Below are positions 39,981 to 55,527 of a DNA stretch of 64,000 nt, one piece after another. The first letter of the stretch is position 1. Each line of letters opens with the position of its first letter. The stretch is from NCBI RefSeq assembly GCF_022458985.1, contig NC_061786.1, forward strand, positions 7,034,001 to 7,098,000, read 5' to 3'. The notes under the pieces are model-generated. The model was not told the DNA's origin. It did no database searches and was given only the letters and a program-made list of their open reading frames with translations. The translations under genes were made by a program, and so were the position numbers. The stretch comes from Mugil cephalus. Its lineage: Eukaryota > Chordata > Actinopteri > Mugiliformes > Mugilidae.

Positions 39981-40358
39981 TATAGTCCCTTGCCAGTTTA
40001 TAAGGTACACTGGTAAAAACAAATGCATTCTAATAAACATCTAACAGCTCTGCTCTAAATCTAAGCTTTGTGACTGTTATGATATTCAGTTTGTTTAAAA
40101 TAAGTGAGACAGTTGTTAATTCAACTGTCTTCATTTTGGAGGCTGTGGTTTGAACTAATACTCAGTTTAACTGTGTTGTACCGACAAATATTTCAATTAT
40201 TTTGACATCCTTGTTTTAGTCATTGTGCTAGGCTGAATAACATTAACACATCTATCCAATACAGTTTTAGCATACAGCCACAAAGCTAAGATTTAGTATG
40301 AGATATTAGAATGCATGGGCTATCACTAGTGTACCTAATGTTTTGTCAAGTAAGTGTA
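39981..40358. mobile_element. MITE-like interspersed repeat, copy 2
   Basis: Left end TATAGTCCCTTGCCAGTTTA with TAAGGTACACTGGT. The inverse of the right end reads TACACTTACTTGACAAAACA then TTAGGTACACTAGT, giving imperfect inverted repeats of about 34 bp. The interior matches copy 1 in clic4 intron 1. The termini resemble Tc1-type ends but the interior is not coding. Confidence 0.6.
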
Positions 40359-40481
40359 TGTTATTTAGATCCCATTGTGATGCATGTTGCAAACTGTTAA
40401 ACTACTGGTTAAGATCCTGAAGGTGACTATGGCTGCAGAAAGTTTTCTCTAGCATGCCTTTAAACTACAAAGCATTCCAGT

Positions 40482-40517
40482 TCACTAGTGTACCTAATGA
40501 AATGACAAGTGAATGTT
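40482..40517. repeat. solo right end of the same MITE-like repeat
   Basis: CACTAGTGTACCTAATG followed by ACAAGTGAATGT repeats the right terminus of copy 2, about 155 bp further on. It may be the end of a second, decayed element. Confidence 0.45.
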
Positions 40518-40624
40518 GTAATCTGCATCTTCATATTCACCCATTAATGTCTACCATACACTAATATAGCCTGTTAGTTGACAAATCCTCAGCAAAACAG
40601 CAATGACAAATTCTCACTGTGCTT

Positions 40625-40630
40625 TTTATT
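40625..40630 (-). promoter_or_regulatory. candidate polyadenylation signal for srrm1
   Basis: AATAAA on the minus strand about 750 bp beyond the stop codon. Confidence 0.55.
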
Positions 40631-41248
40631 CAATAACAAAAACCACAGGTCCTATAAAAAGGTTTTAATTCTGAAAGGATGACAAGAAGACAAGAGCCAG
40701 GGTTACTAAATACAAACCATATACTATAGCAGTCCCACAGAGATTACCTTGTTACAAGGGTGTCAACATAAATTGCATATCAATTTGTTTGGAAAAAAAA
40801 AAAGAATTAAAGCGTGTATCACATTAGATTGTTTAAGTCTTCAAACAAGACAACTTCTGAGTCATAAAAAGAGCAGGTTAAATGATGCTGAACACCTCTA
40901 TTAAGATACAGTACGGGGACAAGACATTCTGTTACGGCCTCTCTACAGCTCTGTCACTGTTTCCATTACTAAAAGGCAATAGCAACAGTATGTTACTGCA
41001 TGGTGTCTTTTCCCAATGCACCATAAGGTCAGTGGTTCATGCACATCAGAGATAATCACTGCACATGCAATCATTTCTCAATGTAATCTACTGTAGGCTG
41101 TGGAAAAATATCAAACCTGCCCAACTCAAACTTCCGAGCTTAAACGCTGTCCCTGCTCAACAATTTAAAATTATGGACAACACAAGATTCTTTACAGTTT
41201 AGATAATACACTAACCAACAAATCAAGCTCAAAGAAACACACTCTTCA

Positions 41249-41312
41249 GAATGTACCAAACCAGTAAAAAGAAAACATGACTAATTTGACAATTTGTACA
41301 TTCTAAAGCTGA
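41249..41312. repeat. 64-bp block within srrm1 3' UTR, second copy at 39509
   Basis: See 39509-39572. This copy lies 64 bp beyond the srrm1 stop codon on the minus strand. Confidence 0.85.
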
Positions 41313-41375
41313 ACCAGGTTGATGACAAACATCAAGGGTGAGTGGAAAATTCAAGAGTAGGAAAGCCCCTCGTTT

Positions 41376-44300
41376 TCAGGACATCTGTGACGGAGACAGC
41401 TGGGCCTTCCTCATGGAGCGCAGGGCCTTCTCTCTAAGGTGCTTTTCCAGATCATCCAAGCTGTCGTCAACTTCACTGTCGGATTCCTGGAGAAAAAGTG
41501 TGACACACCTTTCATTCAAATTAGCCAACTGGATGCAAACACAAAACTGCAATGCATTTTGAAAGAATAACAAGTTCCACTGCTATTAAAATAGTCAATG
41601 AACAGATATAGAATGGTCGTGTTTTCTAAAACCACAGGAACACTTTTACCTTTTTTGACTCTCCATCCTCCTCCACAGCCTGGTTCTCTTGTCCATCTCC
41701 AGCAGCAGTGCCAGCACTCTTCTCCTTCTTATGCTTCTTGTGCTTCTTGTGTTTCTTCTCTTTCTTATGTTTCTTTTCCTTCTTCTTCTTCTTTTTCTTT
41801 CCACTGTTGTCAGCATCCGAAGTCTGCAATAAAACAGATTTTCTTGAGAACTATGCTTAAAGTGCCACTAAATAAGACCACAAACATGACAAGAATGAAT
41901 GATGCCTTAGTATTACTGCGCCAAGGAGGGACTATGCCACAGCAAGGTCCCCACTTCAGGACAATATCTAGTGACAATCTAGCAACTTTATTGGATGTTT
42001 TAAGGGTAATTGTGATGCTCTTGATTTATTCATTAAAAGTAAAAAATATTGCAGATTTCTAACTTGAGATATTCTGAGATAAATAGTAGTCAAACCTTGC
42101 TTGGCGATCGACTGCCGGAACCACTACTAGCCTTCTTGGCAGGTGGTGGAGACGCACTGGCAGAGCGAGAGGGTGAGGGGGAGGCAGAAGCAGGCACTGG
42201 CCGTTTCTGAGCTGCTGGTTGAGGAGACACAGATCTGGAGGACACTCTCCTCAAAGGCTGGGGGCTCGGAGAGGATCTTTAAAGAGGGTAAAGGTGACGT
42301 CAGCAAGACATTCAGAAGGTAATGCACACAGTGTACACAAAACTACCACCACTGTACAAATGGTCTGCCAGATGATTGCTTACCTCTGGTTGTTGCGTGG
42401 CTCTGGGGTACGGGACACTCTGCGGATGAGTTTACTACTGTGGGAAGGGGATTGCTTTCTTCGCTGGTTAGATGGAGACGTACTGGAGGTTTCAAATCGT
42501 CCCTGGGGACTGCGGGAACCCCTAATATTGTGACTGCGGTTTCCAAGGGATGGGGAGCGGCGCCTGGTGGCCTCAAGAGGAGATCTTGTATCCCTGCCTG
42601 GCCTGGCAGAAGACAACATGGGACTCCTCCTGTGTCTAGGTGGAGACATGGAGGAGGGAGGTGAGCGCCTCCTTGGGGGAGGAGAGCTCCTGCGCTTAGG
42701 GGACCTGGAGGAGCGTCGCTTGGCTCCAGGAGAAGAGCGCTTTGGAGGTGAACTAGAAAGTTTCCGCTTCTGTAGAGGTAAAGGGGAAGGGCTGTATCGA
42801 CGCTGGATCGGGGGAGAATATCGCCTGGGGGATGCAGATCTACGACGGGGTGGCGGGGATGGAGACCTGCAAAGCACCAAATTTATTTGTTAAAGAAATA
42901 TTGCAGTGTTGTTAAGAGTAATCATCTTCTCGTTTTAAAAAGTACATGCTTTTACCTGCGTCTAGGAGGAGATGGTGACCTGCGACGCCGTGGTGGTGAA
43001 GGGGAGCGACGTCTTCGTGGAGGAGATGGAGAACGTCTTTTTCTGAAGGGGGAAAACACAAATTAAAATGATTTTGTATTTGTTTAGACAAGAAAATAAC
43101 TCAATATTACGCATCTGTGAAGAACAAAGATAAGCACATCTCTAAGATTAAAAGTTCATTTCAAGGCTCAAATATTTGTTATTTGTGATTGTCTGATCTT
43201 CACAACATATCTATTGACGTGGGTGACAGAGCTCTGAGTTTGAAACATAGTTTGAAATCCAGTCAGATGTTAACATTGTTCATTCAATCTATCATACAAA
43301 AAATCCTTTTGCTGGTATGCTTACATATACACTGTAAGCTCTTTATTTTATAGCTCCTTTTTTTAATACTACTAAATGTCTTCATCTGTTGTGCACTTTA
43401 GTTACTGTTTTCTTTAGTTTCAGGGTAACGTCTACATTTATCTGTTGTGCCTGTGAACTTTACCTCTTCACCGAGGGACAGTGAGAAAGTTTTTTTGAGT
43501 CCTTTGTATGTCTGGTACATGTGAAGAAATTGACAATAAAATAACCTTTCTGTCTGTAGTTTGCTAAACATCATGTGAAAAAGCCAGAAGACTATTGTTT
43601 TGTGGATGTATGAAGCAAAGTAGAATGATTTGTGTTTTAATGAGAGGCCTATATGGATGTTCAACAACAAATGCAGAAAAAGGAAGCTGGGATTATAGAA
43701 AGGACTTGAAATCTGACCTGGGAGAGACATCTCTATGTCGCCTCCGAGGGGAAGGTGTGCGGCTGCGTCTCCTCCTCACTTCACCATTTCTGGCACCTGG
43801 TCCTGCTGCTGGCCTCTTGGGACCCTCGTCTTCTGAGGAGGATGAACCTGTATCTGACAACAGAAAGAGAGAGAGAAAGAGAGAGAGAGGATACGTCATC
43901 AACTGTGTTACAGTTGCCTTTACTGTATGCGGTCAGGAAAAAACACCAAGGTTGGGGTTAGAACACAGCTTCAAAAGTCCATGAGACGATGAGTGCAAAA
44001 TGACATGGACAGAGACTTGGTTAGAGAGAAAGAAAGGGTTGGGTATGGGAGAAAGAGAACGGGGATAAAAACGCTTTTAACCTGAAGAAGACTGTCGATT
44101 CTGCCTGCGATACTGACGCCGCTGCTGCACCGAATCTGCTGTTGCCCCTTTGTCATTTTTATCCTCCTCTGAAATGTAGAGCATTGAGCGTCCCATCAGT
44201 GTTAGAACAGTGGTGAAAAAGACTGCTACGGAAATGGTACAGATATATGAAACATATCTATGTTGGAGCTGTTCCAGTTATTTTAGGTTTACACATGGTT

Positions 44301-47300
44301 CAGTGGAAATGTGCTATTTTTTCATGTGTCATTGTGTAGTGTTGCACCCAGATTCTCTTCAACATGTTTAGTGATACTATACTGTTGTGGTATACTATTA
44401 TGGTATTAGTCGGTTTGGTTGTGAACAGATAGTAATGAACGGCAGCCAACAAGCGCTGTGTGGACATCCTCTGACAACTGTCTACAGTCTCCATGTGCTA
44501 CTGCTTAAAATGACTCAAAACTAAATCCATGACTGAAAGCCAAATAAGACTTTACTCAGCTGAAATAGGATTTTCACACAAGCACCAGAGAAACATCTTC
44601 TCATTTCTATAAACCAGAGGCAGACAAAGCTTCAGCAGCATGAACGTTCATGTTCCATCTCATGGACACTGGGATTAATAATGTGCATATTAAAAGTACT
44701 TAATATATACAAAAATAGGGCGAGTCAAGCTGAAAACCAGGGGACCTGCACTGGGCAATTGTACCAACTTTGTCCAAGTGGCTGGAAGATCCATTGGACC
44801 ACTCATCACAATTTTTTGAAAGACCAGAATGGTTCCTCAAAAAGACAATCATTTACAGCTTACCTGAATCTGATCCTTCAGACAGTCTGGGTTTGATATT
44901 ATCAGGTGGAGAATCACCCCTTCCTCCTTGTCTTCGCTTTAAACCTGAAAAACAAGGTAAACAGATTTAAATGCATCCCTGAAACTCATCACCATCCACA
45001 CGAATTATTGTTTTTTTTTTTCTGTAACCTCATTTACAAATAAATGTAGGCATCACAAGGCTTTTTTATTTATAAGACAATGGAACCTAATTATTAAAGG
45101 AAGGAAAGAGGCAGAAGGATGAATGAGACATATGAAAGAATTGTTAAGTTTGTACCTGATGACCTAGGTGGGGAAGGAGAGCCCCGGCCCCTTCTTGCTC
45201 GAGGGGACAACGATCGCCTGTCCTTCCCGGCAGGGCTAATGGAGGTGTCAGGACGATGCATCGGTTTTCTGGGTGGTGTGTTCGATATTCTTTTCATTGC
45301 TTTTTTAGGCGAGCGAGAGCCTGAAGAGCTGCTGCCAGATGATGAAGCAGAGCGAGAGCGCCTCCTGCAGGAGACAAATACAGTACCAAATATGAAAAGA
45401 CATCACAACACAAGAAGTAGCATTAAATTAAAAAAAAAAGGGAGACTTCATAAAGGAACAGACATGCAACTTGATGAATGTCTCTTAAACCACTAGAGCA
45501 CTTAGTACACACTGCCCACCATGTCACTGACCTGCGGACGGGGGAGCGTCTATGTCTGTGTCTGGAGCCAGCGGGGCCACGTCTGGGGGGGCTCCTCCGA
45601 CGAGGAGACATTCTCCTTCTGGGACTTGGTCTTCTACGAGGGGAGAAAGATCTGAAAGACCATAGAGGGAAAATGAGCAACATTTAAAACCTAATTTCCC
45701 CTCCCTTTTCCAAAATAAAACTCGGACAAACACTATGTAAACCACAAATTACCGAGAACGGGAACGTCGCCTGCGAGAACGGGAATGAGAGCGGGAGCGA
45801 TGGTGAGGTCTTTCCCTCCTGGTATCCTTCTCCCTTTCACGAGACCTCGGCCTTTCCTCTTTCTTATGAGTTTTATCTGGAGACGGTTCTTTGACCTCAG
45901 TCACAGAATCTGCTTTTACCACCTCCACAACTGTATCACTACAAAAGAAAGAAATGAATTTGAGAAATGCAAAGACAAGCCCTAAAAGTTCTCAATCAAA
46001 TTAAAATTCAAAGGGCAGCTGAGGTATTCCACTAACCAGGTAGAAGATGCTTCTTGGATGACTGGTTCTGGCATGGCGCTTCCTGGTGTATCTGACTCCA
46101 CAAGCTGCTCTGAAGGCTTTGTCGGTAGCTGCATCAGAGGTGGAGGGGGTGAACTGCCACTAACTGGACTGGCTTTGCGTCTTGGGGATCGTGATGGGCT
46201 GCGTTTCCTTTCCCGCTTCACTGGTGACCTTCGCCGTGGTGATGGTGACCTTGTCTTCCTCCTGGATGGAGAAGAAACAGAGTAAGTTATTATGTTCTGC
46301 AATGAGTGCACAATTTCAGCTTACATCGACTGTTTTTACTTTAAAATAAGCATTACCTTCTTGGGCTCTTTGACTGAGCCCTCTCTCTGTTGTCTTTGTC
46401 CTTTTCCTTTTTATCTTCATCCACCTTCTTCAGAGAAGCGAGCTTCTCCTGTTCGATCTGTCAAAATGGAACAATGACATATTAGTCATGTTACATGTGG
46501 TGTCATATATTCCATTCAATATCATTTCTGTACAGAATTAAATTAGGATATATTATTCATTACATGAATGCATTTTTTTTCTTCAAAATGTGTCCAAACT
46601 CTTTCCAGCCAGGTCTTTGTCAGACACATTCATATCACCATCTTTTTTTGCCGGGGCTAAAATAACTCTCTACACACAGTCAGCAACCACACATCCTCTA
46701 ATTTGATGTACTTTATGGAGAAGCTCACCTGTCTCTGTTTGATTTCCTCTTTCTTTTGTTCCAGAAAAGCAGAGGGGATGCCAGCAATGTTCTCCTGGGC
46801 ACTCAGCAGCAAGGGCCACAGGTCCTTCATGAACTCCCGGGCGTTCTTCCCATTCAAGAAGCCTGTCAGGTTGATCTGCATCATTTTGCTATCCGGGTGC
46901 TGCAACACACACACGAAGGGGGAGAGAAAAAGAAACGTGGCTATTGAAATAGCTGAATAACATAACATCAGTGGGCGGCAGGGTCCCACACTTGGGGCTT
47001 CCTACCTTCTACTCCTCTCTAAACTATATCTGATTACCATTCTAAAACATTTAAGACACTGACTAGATTATTTAACTTCCCCAGATGAAATACTGGACCC
47101 AATAAAGTAACAAAATAAAAGTGTGACTGATTAAAATTGTACTCACAAACTCGTGAGAACTGAGAATGCGAGCTACCTGAGGGGAGACATATCTAGTAAT
47201 GGAAAAACTGCATGCAATACAGCTGTTGGTAATCCCTAGATTTACAATCTACCACAGAATCCCCATAACACAAAAGTCTTTTGTAATTATTTAATTTTCT

Positions 47301-50300
47301 TAGTTCTTACCCACTACTTTACAGTTCATTGTCGCTACCCACCCCTTGTAATCCAGTCTCCCCATAGTCTACACATCAGGAGTTAAACAAATAGCCACAA
47401 TACAGAGTGCATCAAAAACCCAACACTGCAAGAACAGTTCCGGTGTCTTCAGTGAGTCCCGTGGGATCAGTGGGCACGGAGCTCCCATGGCTTGCTTCCG
47501 CCTCCCTACTGCTTGAGACTCAACCACCTTGAGCTTAATGTTATATCATTTATCTAAATTGCAAGAGACGAACAAGCAATAATGAGTACACAGTTACACA
47601 AAAACTGAGTTTTATTTCAACAACTGAATTATTGTGAGATACCGTAATCTCAATTCCATTTCCCTCTCTTTTCAATATGAAACAGTACCCGTTAAACTTA
47701 GCTTTAACAGCCCACCCCACCCACCAAAGTCTACTGCAAGCAAAACATAAAATGAAAAGATAAAAAAATATATAATAAAAAATATTCAATGCTGGTATGT
47801 AAACAAGTTTTAAATACACATTGTTTATAGCATCTTAGAAGAACTAAAGCCATTAATGAAGCAAAACTTGCATTGGAGCGTTCTACAGGAATTAAGAATA
47901 TTGTTTGTAAATAGCTTTTATAGTTTTCTCCACATAAATCCTCTTTCCTATTGCGAGAAGTTTGTCTGTGTAATGGAAGTTACCCATTATCCAGACATCC
48001 CAAGTTGTTGGATGTATCAGTCATGAACAGAGTGTCTTTTCAGGAAAAAGAAACTTTGGGGCATAATGACTTTGTTTAAATAACATAGCCTACAAGGCGA
48101 AGAACATGAACAATTGAGTGCTCAAAATTAAATAAACAACATCAGTGGGGCTGAGTAGAAACAAAATATGCCGAACTTACACACTGAAACTCAACACTAA
48201 GCTGAAAAGTATTGTTTACTATGATTGAAAATGTTGTTTTGGTTGACCTCCAGTGGTTGAAGTTCTCAGTTTTCTACAATGAAGTAGAGAGACACTTGTG
48301 TTGTGTCTTTGACACTTTCACATCGCCGTTAGGTGTGGTTACGAGTGCAGCAGAAAACACTTTTGACCACACCTGACAACGGTGGGCATGAATGAAACTT
48401 ACAAACAGGGGTGGTCAGCGAGACAATACTTTTCAGTTTGTGGAAACTACATAAAGCGATTTTAATAATAGGGTATGGGCGATTGCTAAATTGTTTGTTT
48501 TCTGCCTGTAACTCTAGTGACATTTAAAGGGAGCTGGGCAGTTCAATTACGCACTGCAAATACCTACTGAGAATATGGTTATGGCATTGTTCAGGTGTGT
48601 CGTTCACTGACATGATATAGGTGATCCCTGCATATAACTCACCTCAAAACACACACTGCATCATGAAGGGAGAGTTGGGCTCAGTGACTTTGGGCTCAGG
48701 AGAGAGCTAATTAGGTGTTGGTGCTATACTTCTGATGCAAGGTATAACATCCATATTGGTTCAGGCCTTTTAAATCATAAATCACATCATCATTAGAAGA
48801 CTGCTGAATAAAGGCACTTTGTCACATCACAGCAAAACATGTCATTATAATTAAGTTTTACACCAATTGTTACTTTACCCATTCAATTTCAATTTGACTA
48901 GGATGTGTAATCATTTGCTCATTTATATCCCTTCTTACCGACTAAGCAAAGCCCTCAAATGTATGACAGTTCTGAAAGAGCAAAAGAACAGAATAAGAGA
49001 CATTACCTTTTCATCAAGCTGGTTAAATATGAACTCTATGACGACGTCGTCCTCGAACCCGAGAATCTCTGTCACTCGCTGAGTAATCCATGGTTTGATG
49101 ACTTCTAGGTTCACTTTGGTCATGTCCACCTGAGGGTGAAACAAGAGGCATCCAGTTAGTAAAAACAAGCAATGACCCAAGGCTACAACATTTACATTGC
49201 TTTACACATTTCTACAAACTACATTAACTGGTAAAATAAAAAAAAACTAACGCGTAATCAACAACTGTGAACAAGGCGTTTGTGTCAAACAGAGCTGGGA
49301 AGTAACCCTGACGATCAGATACCTTCTTGTCCAGACATTCTGCAAATTTCAGCTGCTTCAGCAGTTTCTTCTGCTTGTTGCTGAAACGGTTGTCTTGCTC
49401 CGCACTTGTACCCTGTAGAGGAGAAAATCAACAGTCAAATATAAGCCTGCTTGATTAACGCAAGACAATAATGACATACCAAACCATGCCAGAAACCTGC
49501 CTAGCACATTTAGTTGTGCTGCATAACTTCCTTGTTTTTCGGCCAGTGTTACATTACTGAGCCGGGTTTCCGGGGACACCGAATTTAATTTAAGTTCACA
49601 TGTAACACTACGTATGGAGATCTTACGACACAGTGTTATGTTAATTAAAAAAAAAAAAAAAAAAACCTGACAGACCAGATATGACACTGGCACAAGCTAA
49701 CAATTATTCAAGCTAACCACCTATCTAATCCCCCCAAGGGAGACGGACCAACATCCCTAGCTGACCGCCAATGGCGCCAATGTGGTACGTATATATGAAA
49801 GATACACATTTTTCGTTACTCAGTAAATCCTCCCATCTCATTATAATAGCTAACGTAGCGTAGCAGTGGTCGTGACTAGCTCGCCGAGACAGATCATGCC
49901 ATGAACCGCACGGGCGCCATCTTTTGCCAAAGCTAACAAGTTAGCTACAGTTAGCGAGCTAGGTCGGCTTGTCTATTTGCTGAAAATGTGCCTTCAATGT
50001 TGAAAGATAGTGGTATGACAGAAATGCAAGGTTACATTTAAACTATCGACGCAAACATTAATTTTGCAAACACGTGTAAACCCAGAGAATATCCCAGTTA
50101 AAGAGGACCAATGGCTAAAGGTAATATTGTTTGTCATCAGTTCATAGACGAAGCCCTGGCCGTACCGTTTCAGGCCTTCTACCAAAATACCTAAGGCATG
50201 ATATTGTTATGAACTAACGGTACGTTTGTGTGTAACGTGGCAGCAAAGCACCACACAATTGAAAATAAGTTTAAAAATCTTACGCGGAAAAATCCCGCGT

Positions 50301-50304
50301 CCAT
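41376..50304 (-). CDS. srrm1: serine/arginine repetitive matrix protein 1 (srrm1, SRm160), complete
   Basis: Seventeen minus-strand coding exons: 50284-50304, 49323-49412, 49007-49129, 46729-46899, 46357-46457, 46037-46261, 45753-45938, 45532-45651, 45156-45364, 44864-44944, 44082-44168, 43718-43853, 42956-43042, 42384-42866, 42096-42276, 41650-41823 and 41376-41486. They total 2586 bp, 861 aa, with consistent phase (human protein about 904 aa). SRRM1 is a nuclear splicing co-activator that links SR proteins, snRNPs and the exon-junction complex, and aids 3'-end processing. The N-terminus MDAGFFRGTSAEQDNRFSNK and the PWI nucleic-acid-binding domain (about residues 27-135, with IKPWI and LTGFLNGKNAREFM) are nearly as in mammals. 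The rest is RS/RP-rich low-complexity sequence (SPSPPRRR), then a lysine block (exon 16, KKHKKHKKHKKEK), then the conserved tail DSLDDLEKHLREKALRSMRK. Confidence 0.95.
43043..43717 (-). other. srrm1 intron 12
   Basis: At about 43380-43560 the sequence resembles the 3' tail of a LINE/L2-like repeat (GAAATTGACAATAAAATAAC), but this is weak. The remainder is unremarkable. Confidence 0.5.
46900..49006 (-). other. srrm1 intron 3 (2.1 kb)
   Basis: Lies between the exons encoding the two halves of the PWI domain. No gene or clear repeat recognised. Confidence 0.8.
49413..50283 (-). other. srrm1 intron 1
   Basis: Contains a poly-A run (about 49650-49667) and a cluster of GCTAAC/GTTAGC/GCTAGC words (49844-49965). 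The cluster resembles that just inside clic4 intron 1. Confidence 0.8.
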
Positions 50305-50627
50305 TCTGGGTGAAAATGAATCGTAACAGGCGCTGTCGAGAAAGACGTGCGTTGCTCCGGCAAAACTCTGAACGGCGAGCCGGATAAGCGGTGCGCCCCC
50401 ACCGGAAGTGACCGGTACTGCAGCCACCGTAACAGGAAGGGGAGTCTGACCTGTCAAAAGAAAACGGTAAAAAATAATACGTTTAGTTCTCGTTGTGTTT
50501 AATGACGGGGCGTAACAGTGTCATAGTGTTATATATAGTGTTATATAGTGCATGTCATAGGTTATAATTAAAATAATATAGGATATGAACGTACACCCAG
50601 TTTCACTGCTTCTTAAGCTGCTACATA
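50305..50627 (-). promoter_or_regulatory. srrm1 promoter region
   Basis: GC-richer sequence upstream of the srrm1 ATG with several CpGs (around 50340-50410), as expected for a housekeeping promoter. No TATA box is evident. A Tc1-like transposon is inserted 324 bp upstream of the start codon, so the proximal promoter must lie within this interval or the transposon is part of it. Confidence 0.5.
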
Positions 50628-50831
50628 CAGTGGGGGAAATAAGTATTTGATCCCCTGCTGAATTTGTAAGTTTTCCCACTTCCATAGAAATGATCAGACT
50701 CTGGTTTTTATGGTTGTTTACTGGTTATGGGTATAGACAGAATATCAGTCGAAAATGCATAAAAAACACACAATCTAAAAGTTATAAATTGTTATGTATT
50801 TTATTAAGGGAAATAAATATTTGATCCCCAA
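50628..50831 (+). repeat. left terminal inverted repeat of the Tc1-like element
   Basis: 204 bp. Outer direct-repeat copy at about 50632-50655, inner copy at about 50807-50829. Confidence 0.93.
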
Positions 50832-50843
50832 GCACAACACAAG

Positions 50844-51917
<1,074 letters not shown>

Positions 51918-52029
51918 TTATATACATGACGAGTTAAGATCAGGAGTATTGGTAATTAGTTGACTGAGCACAGCTGTGTGCCACATGCGCACCAGCCAAT
52001 CTGTAGGAGCCTGAATTCTAAGTGAATTG

Positions 52030-52233
52030 TTGGGGATCAAATACTTATTTCCCTTAATAAAATACATAACAATTTATAACTTTTAGATTGTGTGTTTTTT
52101 ATGCATTTTCGACTGATATTCTGTCTAAACCCATAACCAGTAAACAACCATAAAAACCAGAGTCTGATCATTTCTATGGAAGTGGGCAAACTTACAAATT
52201 CAGCAGGGGATCAAATACTTATTTCCCCCACTG
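52030..52233 (-). repeat. right terminal inverted repeat of the Tc1-like element
   Basis: 204 bp, inverse of 50628-50831 with three mismatches. Confidence 0.93.
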
Positions 52234-52319
52234 TAGTTTGAAGTATAACAATGATTGTATTCGTTGTTTCCTTGGATGTAAAAAGGGACAGACAAACTTC
52301 AGTAATATGCAGTGGTCAG

Positions 52320-53115
52320 TGCTGTTTGAGTAAATGACTTCTTTATTATTTAATGTCTGTTGCAAAGTACACAGCACGGTTTTCAAAAGTAAAGTAAGGC
52401 TCCATTTGATGCTCATTCATAACCAAAATCACACTGCTGGCAAAATAAGGTAAAAATAAAGGCTTCCTGTTATATGCAATAGCAAGGGTATCAAGGGTGT
52501 TGTATAAAGTGTGTGCTTTTCACTTGATAGACTATATTATAAAGGAATGCTTTATAAAACAGCCAGAGTATATGATGTGTCATTACAGCTTGGAGCTTAG
52601 TGAGCCAGCCATTCCGGGTGACCTGAGAATCAAAGTAGAACAAATTTTACTGTAAATGTGCAGCTAATCCATTTGTTTCAGACATTGTAGTAGACATTGT
52701 AACAGACCGTTGATGTAAGTGGTTTACGTGACAGTTGGAAATCTCTAAAGCTTAAGAAATGCTTTGATGTTCCATGCGATGCGACATACCCAGGTGTAGA
52801 GTGATGCTTATACCATGATAACAATTAAAAACAACAAGGGTGAAGAGAGGGCTCGACAGTTTTCCTGAAAGAGACTGCAAATGTGCATGTTGGCGCACAT
52901 ATGCATAGCATCTCACTTTCCACTGTATGTTAAAAGGTTCTGACTGAGGATTCATATTTTACAATCAGTCCCTGGCACATTGTCGTAATGGTCTAGACGT
53001 AACAGAGCGTGCTGGATGACAATGTGTACACAGTGAGGTGAAAAGTCGTTAATAAATGCAGGCTGAAGAAAAGTCAGCGGTAGGGCATGGGTCAGTCTCT
53101 GTGGAGTAGGTTTCG
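52320..53115 (-). other. probable tdh 3' untranslated region
   Basis: Non-coding sequence after the tdh stop, to an AATAAA on the minus strand at 52342-52347. The transposon end lies about 100 bp further on. Extent inferred. Confidence 0.45.

Positions 53116-55527
<2,412 letters not shown>

Larger units (their letters stand above)
39186..40604. other. clic4-srrm1 intergenic region
   Basis: About 1.4 kb between the clic4 promoter and the srrm1 polyadenylation signal. It holds a 64-bp copy of srrm1 3' UTR sequence (39509-39572), MITE-like repeats (39981-40358 and 40482-40517) and AT-rich filler. Confidence 0.7.
40605..41375 (-). other. srrm1 3' untranslated region
   Basis: Non-coding sequence after the srrm1 stop, ending at AATAAA (minus strand, 40625-40630) followed by GT-rich sequence. 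About 0.75 kb. It contains the other copy of the 64-bp block (41249-41312). Confidence 0.6.

Noticed and set aside
42219..42893. Plus-strand frames opposite srrm1 exons 14-15
   Set aside because: Antisense shadows of the RS-repeat coding sequence.
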